A stretch of DNA of 64,000 nucleotides, taken from contig OZ017797.1 of NCBI GenBank assembly GCA_963969395.1, forward strand, positions 33,294,001-33,358,000, in the 5' to 3' direction. Shown piece after piece: positions 32,941-46,860 of the stretch. The first letter of the stretch is position 1, and every line of letters begins with the position of its first letter. This stretch comes from Pseudoscleropodium purum. Taxonomy: Eukaryota; Streptophyta; Bryopsida; Hypnales; Brachytheciaceae. The translations under genes and the position numbers were made by a program. The notes under the pieces are model-generated. The model searched no databases. It saw only the letters and a program-made list of their open reading frames with translations, and had not been told where the DNA came from.

Positions 32941-35900
32941 TAGAGTTCATTTTAGACTTGGTTTTAGGAATATATGTTGATAAGAGCTTAAATTTAATTT
33001 GATTTTTTTTTAAACAAATGAAATAGAACTTCATTGCAAAAAAAAACACAATACAACTCGCTAGCCACAAGTGGGCTGGCGAGGACAAACAAATACAAGG
33101 GACCAAACTATTGAGAGACAGGTTAGCCAAAATTTGATTTGATTTGAAGAATTGCTATGGGATTCCAAGAGTGTACAATTGTTGAATTCTTAATGATTTA
33201 ATTGAATTGGATTTGGAAAGATGCTTGACGCTAGCAAGTGTTAAAGGCATGAGGCTTATTCTTTTATCTTTTTCTTCTCTTTTTCTTTGTTTCCTTGGTG
33301 TTTTGTGAGTGTGAGTTTCTAATTTTATTTAGGTTTAGTTGAACAATCTTTTGTGTAATAAAGCTTTAAATATAAATTTATAAATTTTGTGTAAGTCTCA
33401 ATAACTAGGCGTCTTTTTATATGTATTATTGTGTATGTCAAAAATTACACTAACTTTCATCAAATTTTTAGTTTTTTGATGATACTGACAATGATAAATT
33501 TATTTTTTTGGAATTTGTTGGATCAATTATGTGCATTAGGAATACTAGTCTTTGGACAAAGAAATTGAATTAAAAAATGCATTATACAATTGTGAAATAT
33601 AAATTGAATGCATTGTCTAATTCAACAAATATTTCAAATGCAAGGGCATTAAGATGCAACAATGGTCCATGTTGCAACCTATACTCTCTCTACAATGGAT
33701 GATGCTATCCCATGCTCTCAATTCCAAAAAAAAATTCAAATATAGTGAGAACCAACATCATTTGCATGTTTGTCATATTGTTTATATTTTAATTTATATA
33801 AATGTCAATTTCCTTCAATTTTTGTATAAAAAAATTTGAAATGATGTATACCAATATGCCAAGGCACAAAAAGTTTTTTCAAAGTTCTAAGAAAAAATTG
33901 ACAAAAATAAAGTAATTCCAAATCATGTTGAACAAAACTGAGTTTTTGACATGGCTAATTTTGAAATTGATTTTCTTTCAACTCACAACTACTTTTTTCT
34001 TCAAACTTCCATGGTAACATGCAATATGTTGCACACTACAACTTTCATATGTACACTTTTGGACTTTGTCCATTGATGCTTATGGTATGGTTGTTTGAAT
34101 GAAAACGTTTCACATTAGTACTCGGTTTCGTTTATCAGTGTATATGTCACAATAATGTAATTTTCCACTTTGGCTATTGCAAACAAAAAATTGACTAATA
34201 CTTCCAACCTTTGTAAGAGAGTGATATGAATCAAGTTTCACCCAAGATAAACATTCTTAACAATAATTACCAAGTTGTTGCAACTATATTTATTATTTTT
34301 ATCAATGCCTAAATCCTTATCCCTAAAATTCTTTGAAACCAAATTATGTTTTCAGAATTTTTAGTCAACTACTAATAGTCGATTTTTCATTTTTTCATGC
34401 AAGTGACTATTATTTGTGGATGGTAACTTCTATTACAAATGAAAAAGTTTAAATTGTGCATAGTTTCAAATTTAGATACATTTTTTATTATAAATTTCCA
34501 TTAATAGTCAAATTAGCAATTTTTTATATTTTCTACAAAGTATATCAGATAGTTATGTACTACCAACTTTGAATAGGGTGGTTTTGGGAGGGTGATAGCT
34601 AATATAGATTATGTACAAATACAAGTATAGTTTTCTATTCCAAGACCTTTAGTTTATCACAATAAGTCGAAATTTTGGAAGGAATATAAGAAAAAGACTC
34701 CAATATGGTTACCAAAGAATTTTTGCAATGTCATAGATTGCTAGCAAATTTGTCTATAAAATTCTATAGAAAAATTTATAAAATTTACAAAAAATATTTT
34801 TTTTCAAAAATACTAATTTTTATAGAAAAATAAATATTAATCAAGACTACTCATAAAAATTAGCATTTACCTAATTTATTTTTGCAAAAATACTTAAGGC
34901 TTATAAATATAAAACCCACAAGCATACATTGTATATTGTATTGAGGTTTTTAATGTAGTGGGATCTACATAAATGAAGAAATGATTGCATCTTCTTTTGG
35001 AAGGAAAGGTATCTTTTTCCAACTTTAGGGAGCTATTGTAAGAAACCTCTATTTATTAAGAAGTGGTGAATTTTGTATTTTGACCTCTTTAATCCAATTT
35101 GAAATTTTTGATTTCAAATATGAATTCAAACACTCTGAATATTATTATCCCTTATAAATAATAAATCTATTCCATTTTCCAAAAAAAATCTATTGGAGAG
35201 ATTCATAAATACATGTACTCAATTAATGTAGTTTGTGTCATTTTATAAACCAAGCTTTCACTAATATATATTGTTAAAATGGTATTGATAGTTAGTAGAT
35301 TTCTAGCTACTCAACTTTTTGCAAAACTCATGTTTGTCAATATTGAAGAGCATTAATTTGTATTCTGAAATTTGAGGTGTTTTGTTATAGGTATTAGCAT
35401 AAATTTACATAGTCTATAACCTTCATTGTGACTTTGTTTTAAATTATTTGAAATAGTTAATTATGGCAAGCCAAATAAACTAGGAGCATTCCTAATGCAA
35501 TTAGCTACTAAGTGGCCATTATGATAGTATTCCCCCAATGGACCCTCATATTGCTTGTAAAATAGAGATCCAACATGAATTGCACTATACTCATCACTTT
35601 CAAAAGCGCAACAATTTTAGCCATGAGCTCCTCAAATTTTTGTTTCTTGTTATGCATTGCACTTTATGCATTATCACCTAGTCAACACCATTGTGACAAC
35701 AATTGTATGGGCAATTGCACCAAAATGAGTTTGAAACAACTCAAATTTGCATCCAAAAGACAGCATCAACTTTGTCTACCTGGTGCATGTGAGTTGAGAT
35801 TCCATTCAAAGCAATGGACAACATTGATTACATTATGGTAGTAAGTAGTTGGGTACTATGAAAAAAATCGATTGTCTAGAAAGGGATAGCATCCAACAAT

Positions 35901-37280
35901 GTTATTAGAGATGAACTAGGGCATTATCAAACAATATATCACACAATTTATTGGAGTTTACAAGTTGGTGCTTTGTAAGGGGAATCATGGACTTAAGTTA
36001 CCTACAATGTGGTACAAACAAATTTGTAGAAGGTTAAGGTGCTTGAAAACTAGGCATACATTGTCCCACTTTGCCCTTTCTAAAAGAGCATGCAATTTTT
36101 TTATGAAACTTGTTGGTAATTAAAATGTTTAGGGAAGAAAAGATGATGAAGCTAAAGGGGCGCATGTTTCAACAAGAGAGGAAATAAACATAGGAGATTG
36201 CAAAAAGAAATAGAGAGGCAACCAATAATATAACTAAGACTATGCATGCCACACACAATCAACAATCAATACCAAATGCCTTCAAGGACTCTTCAACCTA
36301 CTAACCCTTTTGTTGCACGTACTTTGACTTCTATTTTTCTTGCTTCAAGTTCTCTCCAAGGATCCCCTAATACTTTACTATCCTTGTAGAGACAACATTT
36401 AAATGGTCAAAATACTCTCTCCAATATATCTCTCCAACCCCATTATAAATATCAAATTTGGAGATATGTAATTGATAGTTCAATTCACTTGACAATCTTT
36501 GTGCCAAAGGTCAAATACATTGAAATTCTCAGCAATGAAGTTGGTTTAGGGTCACCAATTCTTTTTCAAATTTCAATGTTCTTGCAAGACAAAGCACATT
36601 CTCAAATTTTAGTTTCCCATTTGATAATGTGAACTCTAATGTGCACCAAGCCTTGAACATTCAATCTTATGCATTAAGACTTTAAATGTGCATCCATTGC
36701 AAGCCATCAATTGTGCTCAAATCTCACATCTTCTTCATAGATCAACATCCTTGTTGGATCATGTGAACTCCATCTCTCTTCCAATTGACACCCCATATAA
36801 TTTTCAAAGCACAAGGAACTTTTGGTAAGAATTGGATACACTAGCAAGAGACCATTGCATTTTTGATAGTGGTGAATTTGCTTACAATGCTTGTTTAAAA
36901 TTTGTGCATGGTAATGGATGAAGTTTCATATCTTCAATGCAATTTCAACATGAAGCTCAATTAGATGATTGATTCTACAAAGGTAATAATCAACTAGAGT
37001 TAAAGATATGTACATGAACAACTACAATGCCATTTTGAGGTTGAATTCAACTTTTTATTCTCAATGAATTTTTTTTTACATTCACTTGTATAATTTTTTC
37101 TTCTCAACTATTGTAGGTGCTTGATGATATTACACCTCAATTTACCTTGTCTTTGCATGCAAATTTGGAAAACTAAAGTCTCCATGTATTTGTTGTCCTT
37201 TAATGATGTTTAAGTCAAACGGTGGCTTTAGATCCGCTCATCATATATAAATACATCAGGGATAAGGTAAATGATGAGTA
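32941..37280. other. AT-rich DNA, no gene seen
   Basis: No recognisable protein, RNA gene or intact transposon. The stretch 35,560-36,800 is slightly less AT-rich and may be the remains of coding or transposon sequence. The ORF at 35575-35841 has seven cysteines but no family that I recognise. Confidence 0.45.
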
Positions 37281-37284
37281 GCCA

Positions 37285-38475
37285 ATCATTTAAGCAATTT
37301 TGGAGCAGATCGTGTGCACTTTTTCCATATAGGAAGATGTAAAATATGGGGATTAGTGATTTTTCTTAGGTGATAAAAAACTAGTAGCACCAAAAAATTA
37401 TCTTTGCACCAAGCCCTTAGAAAAGTTTGAAGATAAAAAAAGTTTTAAAAGCCAAATTTAAATCTTGGATCACACCCTAATAGCCACTGCCTTGACCATG
37501 AATACTAGGATTTGCTACTTTGTTGCCACTTGTCTAAATGTTGATTCAACAATTTTTCATCCACAGTCACCTAAAATTTAACAAAGTTGAAGATATGGAT
37601 GTAGATTATAGCCACATATATGTAGATACCTTTGTTGTATCATTAGGTGTTGTAATCATAAAACATCAAGGTTGCACTACTATTGAAGTAATTGCTACTC
37701 TATTTATTGTTATAGATGGTATGATTAAAACTTTGGTAAGTATGGCCATGTATCAAGAGAGGCTCCTGATGCACTTGTTTATTTATTGATGTGTTTTGAC
37801 ACAAGTTTCTATGGTTGTTTAATAAGTAAGGACTTTTAGGCATCCTCTAAATGTTGATTAAACAATTATGCATTATCTACAACAAATTTTTTGAGTTAGA
37901 ATTTAGTTATCTTCCATTGTGCATCACTCTTTAAAACTGGATTGTCCTATTTTGCACCAACCCAAGAGCCAAAATTGCCAAAGAAGTTTTTCAAGTTTTG
38001 TTCTAAAGCCATACAACTCACACTAATTCCTAATTTAAAGACAAAATTTGCACCAAAAATAAATTTGAAAGCACCTAACCTCAATTGCTTACCTCTCACC
38101 TAGAGTCCACATCAAGATTCCCTTAAAATTAAAAAAACAAACTAATGGAGAGAGGAAAATTTTCAAAATTTATTCCCCAAATAAAAACTACTCTTAATTT
38201 TGGAAGTCATAAAGTGCATTTTATTCCTAGCCAATGTTTGGAGTCTTCTAATTCAAATCATAGCTAAAGTACTTTCTTACTCACTACATCTTGCTTTCTT
38301 GCTCACTACTTTGGAACACGTATCATAACATTATTAGTTCCAACATTAAAATGAACAAAAAAATGCATTCCTAGCTTTGGTTGGAAATTTGTTCTAGTCT
38401 TAGTTGGAAAAATTGCTCCCTACAAGTTGCATACTTGGCATAGTTGACAATTTGTATGTTTCCTTAGTCACACCT
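37285..38475 (+). repeat. dispersed repeat, longer copy (partner 48882-49275)
   Basis: The left part (37285-37395, words AGCAATTTTGGAGCA and ATAGGAAGAT) and the right part (38205-38475, words TTGCTTTCTTGCTCACTACT and TTTGGTTGGAA) match 48882-48990 and 49020-49275 in the same order and orientation. The middle 0.8 kb is missing from the partner. This copy runs directly into the transposase relic on its right, so it may be part of the same element. Confidence 0.6.
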
Positions 38476-38889
38476 TCTTCACCATAACAATCTTCTCTAA
38501 AGAATGAGATATAGGTCCAGGAAAATAGGAGCAAATGGCAAGCCATTGTGGGTGAAGGAGGAATGACACTCCTTTTTTGATGAGGAACATGGAGAATCAA
38601 AATTGGATAATTAGTTTATACACAAGACTAAATGGAGGCAATTATGCAAGGTTATAGGACCCAATCATAAGCAAGCCCTATACATAGCTTGTGCTATTGG
38701 AAGCTCCAGTGATAACAACAATGAAATTGGCAGTGCTAGATAAAAAAGTTCACTTGTGAAATCTTCTTCACACCCATTATTCACCTCTAGATGAGAAGAT
38801 TTTGCAAAAACAATATATTCTACTGTAGAGAATTGACAAGAAGCTAATAGAAAGCTACCCCATGCACATTCTCTAAAGATTGAACAAGC

Positions 38890-39990
38890 AATGAAGAAGG
38901 TGTGACTATCCCTATTGTGCATGATTGAATGCATGATAATACAAGCCGTCATGATGTCTTTAATGATGACTAGGTCCCAGTGTTGATAGGGATTTTTCAC
39001 TATCTCCTAATGTACCTATAGGATACCAAATGCATGTTCAATGTCCTTGTGAATTTGTTCTTGTGTTTTAGTAAAATGTTGTTTATTCTTCCATTGTGCT
39101 TCAAGAATAGTACGGTCAAAACAACTCCATCTTGGATACATCCCATTGGCTAGAAGATAGTAGCTAAAGCTCACATTGCCATTCACTTCAAAGATTAGGT
39201 TGAAACTCTCAATGCATAACAAATTGGCACACAAATGGTGACCTCTCTAATGCATTAAATAATGTTGTAGTTGCTCCCATGAAGTCCAAAGAAGACATGT
39301 ATGCCATATCAAAAGTAATTGGTGAATTATAGCATCCCAAATGATACTTTGATATTTGGCTTTGTCCTAAAATTGGTCATGCCAAGTCATAGGGTAGTTT
39401 TTCCACTACCAATGCATGCAATTTAGACTACCAAATATGCTCATAATCATATGTTTGTATTGATCTCAATTTTCTCTCAATGACTTCTTTCATAGGTTGG
39501 TAGAAAAATGTGAACTAAAAGCAAACCCTAGTAATGTAATTGACAAAGATCTTTATGGATTCATAGCATATTCTCACTTATCCTACAATATTCATCAATG
39601 ACATCCACTGATATTCCAATTGCTAAATCACACATAGTAGCAATGCATTTTTGAAGTGTGGATAGGCTTAGTCTCCTTATACAAGTTGTTTTTGGAGAAA
39701 CCATGAGTCAAATTGAAACATAGATTGGCTCAATAATGTGTAGAAAGACTCTTTTTTCATTTGAAATTTAGATTTGAATTTCACATGATCCAACGCAAGG
39801 GTTTTTGAAAAATCATCATCAAAGAAGCGGGTGTATCTAACTTCCTTATTTTTTAAGAAAAACTTGTGACCCAAATGGTTGATACTAATTGCTTGTTTTT
39901 GAGGGGTCAAATCCTCTCCATCAAACTTGGTCATCACCAACCCCAATGAAGATTTGTTCTTCAAAAGTCTTTATGATTGAAAACCTCTAG
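38890..39990 (-). pseudogene. PIF/Harbinger transposase relic (HARBI1-like)
   Basis: Reading the minus strand across several frames gives a recognisable plant Harbinger-type DDE transposase. In order it shows YTRFFDDDF with KFKSKFQMKKESFYTLL (near 39840-39730), GISVDVIDEYCRISENM (near 39620), GSLNCMHW (near 39410-39435), FFGLHGSNYNII (near 39255-39290), EVNGN with YYLLANGMYPRW (near 39120-39200), KDIEHAFGIL ending near 39016, then KNPYQHWDLVIIKDIMTACI (near 38940-39000). The family's first catalytic Asp (CLDC-type motif) is Asn, and the second (NND-type motif) is also Asn. The Glu of the EHAFG motif remains. In-frame stops and frameshifts occur throughout. It is inactive. Terminal inverted repeats of the parent element were not found. 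Confidence 0.85.
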
Positions 39991-41302
39991 CCCTTGCCCA
40001 AATCCTGCCTCAAGATCCCAATACTAGTGCTCCATTGCTATGTCAAATTCAAGAAAAAAATTAAAAAATGAACAATACCCTATGAAATTCCAAGTAACAA
40101 TCCTAAATCATGGTAAATTGTAATGAGACCACTTGACTAGCACTTCTTATTGTAGCTTTGCGTGTGCCAAAGTACCAAGTACTCATTGGCTATGCTTTAA
40201 GTTATTATGCATTGGAATAAGTTTATGATCATATCATACCATGACTTTCTTCAAAATATCAATTCTTTGCAAAAAAACATACTTTAGAATTTTATACACA
40301 AATTGTTGGCTTTTGATGTCTAATTAGTTTGATTTGGCTAAAACTCAAAAACACATGAAAGGTAGAAGTACCTACTTAAGTATCTAAACACTTTGGACAA
40401 GATTTTTACTACCATTTTTTTTAATATCCTAATATAGCTTAAAGAACATAAAAAACAATTGGAACTTTATATTTTTGATAATAGTTTCTACACCTACAAA
40501 TTTTATAAAGTGATACGTCCCTAAAATGCAAAACCATTCATGAGAACGGTTCATAAACATTCTAAGTAAGTAATTGCACTATTTGATCTATAGTCTATAA
40601 ATTAGATCTTTCAAACCACCTAATTTTTATAAACTTACATCTTACTTCACTTAGAAATTACCTCTAGGCAACTTTGAGCCACATGCATGCACCTAACAAC
40701 TCCTCAAAGAAAACAAGAAATTGAGTATTAGCTCATTATATGAAAATATTCATAACTTTCATGTACATAACCAAAATTTGACTAATTTATATTTTTAGAA
40801 ATTTATTCATCCAAATTTAAGAATTAAATAATATAAGATTGACATAATTTAAAGTCATTTCCAAAATTGACCAATCTAAAGAAATTTTTTCATTTTTTAT
40901 GAAAACCCTAGATTATATGTCTAAAACAAACTTACATCTTACTTCACTTTGGATAACTTCGTGAACATATATACTTTAAGTATAGTAATTAGTTGAAGAC
41001 AAAATTTCTTAGAAGATTATACATATTTATATTGGCCTAGTGTCTTACATGAGTAATATAACTCCTATTTGCCTAATATTTTAGGTGACTTCTAGACTAT
41101 TTTGTATGACTAGTTGAAGTTTTAAAGTGTTTTAAGTGAATTGGTCAAAATCTTGTTTAGCAATTTCAAAAAAGTCATGATTTTTGAAATTGCTAAATAT
41201 TGATATATACGCCCTTGTGTCCATAGATATACAAGTCACCATGCCCAAAGGTAAAAGTATGGACAAGATAGGTAACAACCTATGAAAGTCATGGTTTCTA
41301 GC
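39991..41302. other. AT-rich DNA, no gene seen
   Basis: Possibly the 5' part of the Harbinger element at its left edge. Otherwise nothing is recognisable; no long open frame occurs on either strand. Confidence 0.5.
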
Positions 41303-41306
41303 TTAT

Positions 41307-42047
41307 CTCCTAATGACCCAAAGGAGGTGTATTTTCAAAATGAGCCAAAACAACCAAGAACTAGAGCAATTTTTTTGCCTATTTTTCCTTGAAATCAGAT
41401 AGAATTAATGTAACCATAAGACATGGTAGTCCACATTGAGATTGTGTACCTAATAAACTTTCAAATAATTTGACTACACTATCTAGTAGATATTGAAGTT
41501 TGAAGTTTTATTTTAGTCAATATATGGAAAAATTTGAAGGGGCATATCTTAGTAAAAATATTTTGAAATGGTGACCTTAAATCGTGCTCAATAAAAGACA
41601 AGAAAGTTGAAAATGTTCATCTAAAATTTGACATCATTTTGGTTATTTTGCAATTTTGAGAGGAGTTTGCAATGCATTCTGGTCACTAAAATGAGAGTAG
41701 TGTGTGTAAGAAAAAGAAGAATAGGCACCAATTATCTTCTCCTTCAAATCCTTGAATTTGCTTTTTTTGAAGTGGTAACAATTACATTGGTTGGTTGACT
41801 TTTAATTCCATGTCCGAAATGAACCAAAAAACATTAGGCCATGAACTACACTACACCATTCAACATTAAAAAATTCCACAAGGTGAAATTTAACTTGAAA
41901 TTTGATTAAACCATTGCCATTGGATTTATAAGACAATTTAATTTGTAGAGTAATTTTTACTAAAGAATGAGAAGTTCAAAACTTGTGAATGGGTAGATCA
42001 AAAAAGAGGGGCAACAACCATAATATTGTCACTTGGGTCATTAGGGG
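41307..42047 (+). mobile_element. TTAA-type MITE, family D
   Basis: The ends CTCCTAATGACCCAAAGG and GTCACTTGGGTCATTAGGGG form an inverted repeat, with 14 of the first 15 terminal bases complementary. The flanks are TTAT (decayed) and TTAA at 42048-42051. Length is about 741 bp. The interior differs from families A and B. Non-coding. Confidence 0.8.
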
Positions 42048-42229
42048 TTAACTGGTGGCTACATAGCAACCCAATTTAGTCATCCCACCCAACATGCAAC
42101 CTCCACATCACAACTTTCTGAAATTACTATTCCAAAACTAGAAATCAAATTCTCATTTGTTACTTGTTCTAGAATCTTTGATAGTATTGATTACAAGATA
42201 AAAGTTCTTAAAGTGAAGAGCTCTTAATT

Positions 42230-42871
42230 TTAATAGAGATTTTGGTTTTGAATTCTCTTAATTAAAATTTTTTGTACTACAAATTATAATTTAAACTATT
42301 TTATATTGAAGAATTGAGTTAAGAGTTTAGATAAAAACATTTATAATTTTCATTCTTTAAAAAACTCTTAAATCAAAGTAGGTACAAAATTAAAGGAAAA
42401 ACTAAATTGTTGATAGCTCTAAGATTGAATTAAAATGCACTTATCCAAACAATGAGATTCCTCTAGGTAGCAAACCAAACCATTTGCAGTACTAGTCTTT
42501 TTTTTTTTTTAATTGTTAAATTTGAGTTCATAAATGGATCAAACACATTATTTTCTCAAGAATTTACTAAGATCACCTACAAAACAAGAAGCCTTATAAC
42601 ATTTACATTACTAATTCAAATAGAATGAATCAAATATTTCTACATATATACAAATATAATCTATAAGAAATATAATTTAAATTCTTTCAAGGGTTTGTCT
42701 TGTGGCAGAACTTTTCCTTTAGGGCATTGATTGTAACAAAAATTACATTATTAGAAAGCTAATCACTTTTCTATCTTAAGTAAATTCAAAAAATCTTGTA
42801 AAAAATGTAGATCATAGGCATCTACCTAAACCTTTGAGGGTCCTTCAAGGAAACTTATGGGATTTTAGGGG
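42230..42871 (-). mobile_element. TTAA-type MITE, family B copy B7, reverse, truncated
   Basis: The right boundary, CTTATGGGATTTTAGGGG followed by TTAA (42872-42875), is a reversed family B left end in which part of the subterminal hairpin is deleted. The interior matches family B in reverse (word GGCATCTACCTAAAC for the family's GGTACCTAC region). The distal end is not recognisable and may have been lost. Confidence 0.65.
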
Positions 42872-42999
42872 TTAAGTGACCTTAAATTACTCCATAGATT
42901 GAATAGATACATTTTGTATTTATGAGGTGAATTTTTTTAAAATCCAAGCGGAATCAATAAGGGAGTAATAGATTTTGTGACTTCGTTTCTAATCATTAA

Positions 43000-43925
43000 T
43001 TCCTAAAGAAACATGACTATATTTTAACCAAAAATGCTCAAAAATTGCCATTTTTAGTACAAGTACCAAATTTTTGAATTTTTTTTGGCATAGGTAACTA
43101 TAGGATCTTGTAGTATGTAGTATTAAAAACATGTGGTAAAAATTTCAGTCACTTCTACCACATGGATTGCAAGATATAAACATTGAAATTCATTGAAATC
43201 TTTTTTCTATCCTATGGAAAGTAGGGTAGTTGTACTTCACAAGCTCACCGTTCTATGAAAAAATGACCAAAATTGTCGTGCTTCTTTGGATTACTTTTCC
43301 TAGATAAGTTGGCCACATGTTTGAAAATTTTCAAATCATTTCAAGTTGTACAACATATAGGAAAAAAATACTCCATAGTAAGTAGGAAGTAGCAGAGAAT
43401 GATTCAAAATATTAGACTATTAAGAATTGAAGTATGGAATTGGAAAACACCAATCCCAATGGTTGAAATGTTGTAATAAACAATTTTCATCTTATGATTT
43501 TATTTTTTTCAAAAATTTTGAAAATTTGGTATAATAAAGGATTTTAAATTTTATTTTAAAGTAGAGAATCTATACTACTCACTCACAAAAAAATTCTCTT
43601 AACTTTTGACTCATTGATCCAAATGGAATGATCCAAAGCTTTCCATGTATATATAACTCTAGAGAAGCAATTTCAACTTTCTATTTATGAGAAAATTGAT
43701 TTTTTTTTATCTGCCTAAACTATCCATCTATGGAAAAAAAAAGTAACATATCAGGCTTTGATTTTTGATTCCTATTTCCAAATGTCATGAAATTTAGTGC
43801 ATATGAAAGATATTCATGGTTCCTACCTTAGATTAAAATTTGGTCCTAAAATATGGAAATTTCTAATCATTGCACCTACCAAAAATTTCTATGTTGCCAA
43901 AAAATGCAGCTTAGTCCTTTAGGGG
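43000..43925 (-). mobile_element. TTAA-type MITE, family A copy A4, reverse orientation
   Basis: Begins TTCCTAAAGAAACATGACTA after TTAA at 42996-42999 and ends GCTTAGTCCTTTAGGGG before TTAA at 43926-43929. Length is 926 bp. It aligns end to end with the reverse complement of 16793-17754 apart from the TA expansion. Both target duplications are intact. Confidence 0.9.
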
Positions 43926-44324
43926 TTAATCAACAAATACTAGAGCAAGCAACCCATTTCCAACCACCCCCCTATTTCTATAGTATAGGCTATTCTATTT
44001 CCAATCATAGCTCTGTTTACATTATAGCTCATGTCTGATATGACTTGTAGAAATATCCAAGAAGTGTACATTGAAAGCATAGAATGATCATGGTATGTGC
44101 ATAATTATGACTTACGTCAATTCTGTAATCAACCTATGGTTGGAATTATAGTGGCCTACATAACAAAAGTAGGTTGTAGAGAATCTTCAAGAAAAAAATT
44201 CAGAATAATTTCAATTTGGACCAAAAAAATGTAAATTTTTTTAATCCTTCTTAAATCAATTTCCCTACATGAGAAAAATATTTTCCAGAATACACCCATC
44301 TAGCAACTATGTTGAATTTCTTAA

Positions 44325-45243
44325 CCCCTAAAGTCCCATTGCTCCTTTTGGGAACAAAATAGATTTCAAGCAAGTTATTGTGACCTCAATTTTTGGTAAA
44401 TTTTTTTTGAAACTTTTCTACAATATAGAAAAATTGATTAGCTTTGTGGGAATATAATTTTTATTTCAATTGGTGTCCAAGACCAAAAGTTATAGCACAA
44501 AAAGTCTAGAATTGAACTCAGCAAGCATCATAAAAAAATCACAAAATATCAAAATAAATTCTGATTTTTTCCCCTAAAATTTCATATTTTTGTTTACATG
44601 TGAATCTTTGATTCATTCTATTAAAGCTAATAATGAGAAAGTTAAGGACAATCTTGTTTTTTGGGCAATTTAAGCATCCTTTTAAAAAAAAATAACTTGT
44701 AGGATTCATTTCTAAATGCAATTTTCACAATTTTTCATATTTTTTTTGGAGAATGTTGTGTTTGCTTGCTAAATCAAACTCACTATTGGGATTATTGTCT
44801 TTCAATTCCATCTAGGAGCTATTAATGATTTAGTTTTTTTTCCAATCTTGGACCTACTTCTGCTTAACAATTTTTTAAACAAGGAAAATCAAGTGTTCTT
44901 TTATTTTTTAATCTTTTTTCTAGACTTTCAACTCAATCCTTCAACATAAATTTTTTTAAATTCAAAGTCTGTAGTGCAAAAAAATTCCACAAATGGTGGT
45001 CAAAGTCATTTGAAATTGCAAACTAGTGTTCATAAAAACTTTCTTTGTCAACTTTGAATGCTAATATTTTTCAATCTATATGGTCAAACTTCATGAGATG
45101 TTTACCACATGAGCTAAGACAAGTGAAATATAAGATTCTATGGTTAGATTCTAAATTTTATTTTATTTTTTCTTACATGAACGCATCAAAAATGGCCATT
45201 TTGAGTGTCTTTTGACAGAAAAATGGCTTTGGGATTGCAAGGA
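44325..45243 (+). mobile_element. TTAA-type MITE, family B copy B4
   Basis: Starts CCCCTAAAGTCCCATTGCTC after TTAA (44321-44324) and ends GGGATTGCAAGGA before TTAA (45244-45247). Length is 919 bp. The order of interior words follows B1 most closely (for example CTTGGACCTACTTCTGCTTAA). Non-coding. Confidence 0.88.
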
Positions 45244-46659
45244 TTAAGTGGTTGGAAATGGGTTGTCATCCCATAGATTTGAGATTATATATAAAGAAAA
45301 CAAATAAAATTTTACAACGTCAATGGAGTCCATGTGATGACAAATTGCAATCTCTCATTGGATGGCATGATAGACATGGTCTCTAACTTAACTTTAGATG
45401 CCACATCAACATGTTTGAAAATAGCATTAGATGCTATGATGCCATGACAATCTCTCCTTCATTTTGATGGTGTGGGGCTGCTCCAGCATTATGATACCCT
45501 GTTTTTTTCCATACATACCCTTGACTGATTGAGCATGGTTGATCAACGTCCAACCCTCCAACATTGAAGTTCAATCAACTCCCTCTCCCTGTTTCTGAAA
45601 AAGTCCCGTGTTTCCTTTGTTTGCAAAAGAAACCCAGGTCTTTTTCAGAAAAGCAGGGGAGTATCTCCACTTCTATGGCAGCAGAGCGTGGTTCCAAGAA
45701 ACCCACCATCAGCTCCCCCCTTGCCACTGGCATGGCTCCCTTCCCTTGTCATGTTTCCTTCTTCCTTCCTCTCCTTGGCAGCTTTCCCGTTCCCCGATCC
45801 CTAATTTGACTCCCTGCTCTTTGGAAACCGACATCCTGATTAAAAAAACCCGTTTCCCAGCCTGTGCGCAGCATCCCCCAAGGACACCTTTTTCCAGGGT
45901 TTTGATTTGGGGCAATGTAGCCCTCTTCAGTCCTAGTTTGGAGTGAGCCCTCTCAGTCAGACCCTTGGCTCTCATCGGTGAGGGAGGGCGGGCGGGCAGG
46001 ATTGAATGGTAAGGTAAGGTGTTGGCTATGGTAAGGTGTGGTAAGGTGTGGTGTTGGCTATGGTGGGTGCCTGTGTTTCCCCAGTGCTTTCCAAAAGGCC
46101 GGCAGGCAGTCCGGGACTGCTGCGGCCTTCTCCTAGGGGCCGTCCTCTTCCTCTTCCTCTTCCAATTTCCGAGAGATCAGAAAGGGAGCCCTGCCAGATG
46201 GGCTGATTGCTTTTCCCCCACCCTGCCCCTGCAGCAGGCGCTGAGGTGATCCATCCAAGTGCCTTTCCCAGCCTTCGCCCCGCCAGGGACCACTCACCAT
46301 GACTGAGGAGCCTCCCTCCCTCCCTGCTCCTTCCTCGGCTCCCATCCCCACCAGGTGCTGCAGCCACAGCAGCTGCAGCAGAAAGTAACATGGCCTGCTC
46401 CACCTCCCCAGCGTCAAGCTTCCCATGTGCTGGAATGTCCCAATCGGATCCTGCTTCAGCTTGGAAAATCTGATCAGCGGATCACCTCTTCCCCACTCCC
46501 CCACACCCCCACCCCTTAATGGAGTATTATATTCTCATTATAGTATCATTATTATAATACAATATGCACCTGCGCTCTTTGCTCGAGCTTTGTGCCCCAC
46601 CCCACCCCTTTTCTTGGCGCACTGGGGAGGAGGAGGAGGAGGAGAACTTGGTTGGTTGC

Positions 46660-46702
46660 CCCGCCCGCCCTCCCGCCCGCCCTCCCGCCCGCCCTCCCGC
46701 CC
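46660..46702 (+). repeat. 12-bp GC minisatellite (CCCGCCCGCCCT)
   Basis: Three and a half units of a 12-bp word. Its G-rich complement (GGGC/GGGA runs on the minus strand) has several G-triplets close together and could form a G-quadruplex. Confidence 0.85.
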
Positions 46703-46810
46703 TGTAAGATAAGAGTTAGCTCCAACTACCTTCCCTTGCGTTTGATTGAGCATGCAGGGTCCAGGGCTCCAGAAGGAAGAGGTTGCATGGTCCAGAAGAC
46801 TTGGTGCACT

Positions 46811-46860
46811 GGCTGGGGACTGGGGACTGGGGAGGGGACTGGGGAGGGGAGGGGGAGGGG
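46811..46860 (+). repeat. G-rich tandem repeat (CTGGGGA / GGGGA)
   Basis: Repeated runs of four or five G separated by one to three bases on the plus strand. The pattern satisfies the usual spacing rule for a G-quadruplex. Confidence 0.8.

Noticed and set aside
38890..39990. Harbinger relic as the source of the TTAA MITEs
   Set aside because: PIF/Harbinger elements duplicate 3 bp (TTA or TAA). The empty-site comparisons here show a 4-bp TTAA duplication, and the MITE ends do not look like PIF ends.
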